Both the position numbers and the translations under genes were made by a program. 64,000 nt of DNA, taken from contig NC_052474.1 in NCBI RefSeq assembly GCF_009730915.1, forward strand, positions 3,135,501-3,199,500. The letters run 5' to 3'. Under the pieces are notes generated by a model that ran no database searches, was not told where the DNA came from, and saw only the letters and a list, made by a program, of their open reading frames with translations. The stretch comes from Dioscorea cayenensis subsp. rotundata. Its lineage: Eukaryota > Streptophyta > Magnoliopsida > Dioscoreales > Dioscoreaceae. Shown in pieces: positions 63,879 to 64,000 of this stretch (position 1 is its first letter; every line of letters begins with the position of its first letter).

Positions 63879-64000
63879 GTTCGTCTTTTTTCCCTCATCT
63901 TTTCTCATTCTTCCTTTTTTTTTCAGAAAAAAACGGTAGATTTGGTTGGTTGTTTTCTGTTATTTTATTTTTACTCTTGGATCCGTTTGATTTATGTTGA

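Noticed and set aside
1-64000. CRISPR arrays, operons, rRNA genes, or a biosynthetic gene cluster
   Set aside because: No regularly spaced repeats, no rRNA sequence, no complete tRNA cloverleaf, and neighbouring genes belong to unrelated pathways with their own promoters.

Overview
The window is nuclear DNA from a flowering plant. It has split genes with GT-AG introns, AT-rich intergenic DNA full of (TA)n and (GA)n tracts, Stowaway-type MITEs, a Copia LTR retrotransposon, and plant-specific families (group IV CDPK, HVA22, LONELY GUY, MRL1 PPR protein, GH100 invertase). Several genes have a GC-rich first exon followed by AT-rich sequence, which fits a monocot better than a eudicot. The species cannot be read from the sequence.

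Layout, left to right. 1-2211 (+): 3' part of a calcium-dependent protein kinase. 3691-5238: two small intronless genes of one family, head to head. 5871-7880 (-): C2H2 zinc-finger gene broken by one extra base. 7881-11900: gene-poor, with a MITE, an 87-bp tandem duplication and an unexplained GC-rich block. 12175-16427 (+): complete 13-exon E2F gene with one GC-AG intron. 17159-19399 (-): HVA22-like gene, convergent with E2F. 23788-25262 (-): LOG cytokinin-activating enzyme. 25263-33459: about 8 kb with no gene I can support, containing a second MITE. 33465-35911: internally deleted Copia element with its target-site duplication. 37232-39762 (-): SGNH carbohydrate esterase with two frame breaks. 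41175-51151 (+): 20-exon MRL1 pentatricopeptide gene, divergent from the esterase, with at least one frame break. 52568-55323 (+): ATP sulfurylase. 57870-61657 (+): alkaline/neutral invertase. 63647-end (+): first exon of an ERD2-like receptor.

The genes are individually regulated plant housekeeping and signalling genes. They share no obvious pathway and do not form a biosynthetic cluster. I found no new multi-gene system. The most useful non-routine signals are (1) single-base breaks in short homopolymers in three or four otherwise well-conserved genes, always in GC-rich exons, which look more like assembly error than gene death; (2) the Copia element, whose integrase-to-3'-LTR segment is deleted while its ends and 5-bp duplication remain; (3) an ATP sulfurylase whose transit-like leader is out of frame with the enzyme; (4) a non-canonical intron inside the E2F DNA-binding domain; and (5) a divergent pair of related small genes.

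All exon boundaries were read by eye from splice consensus, phase and family similarity. No alignment or database search was run.
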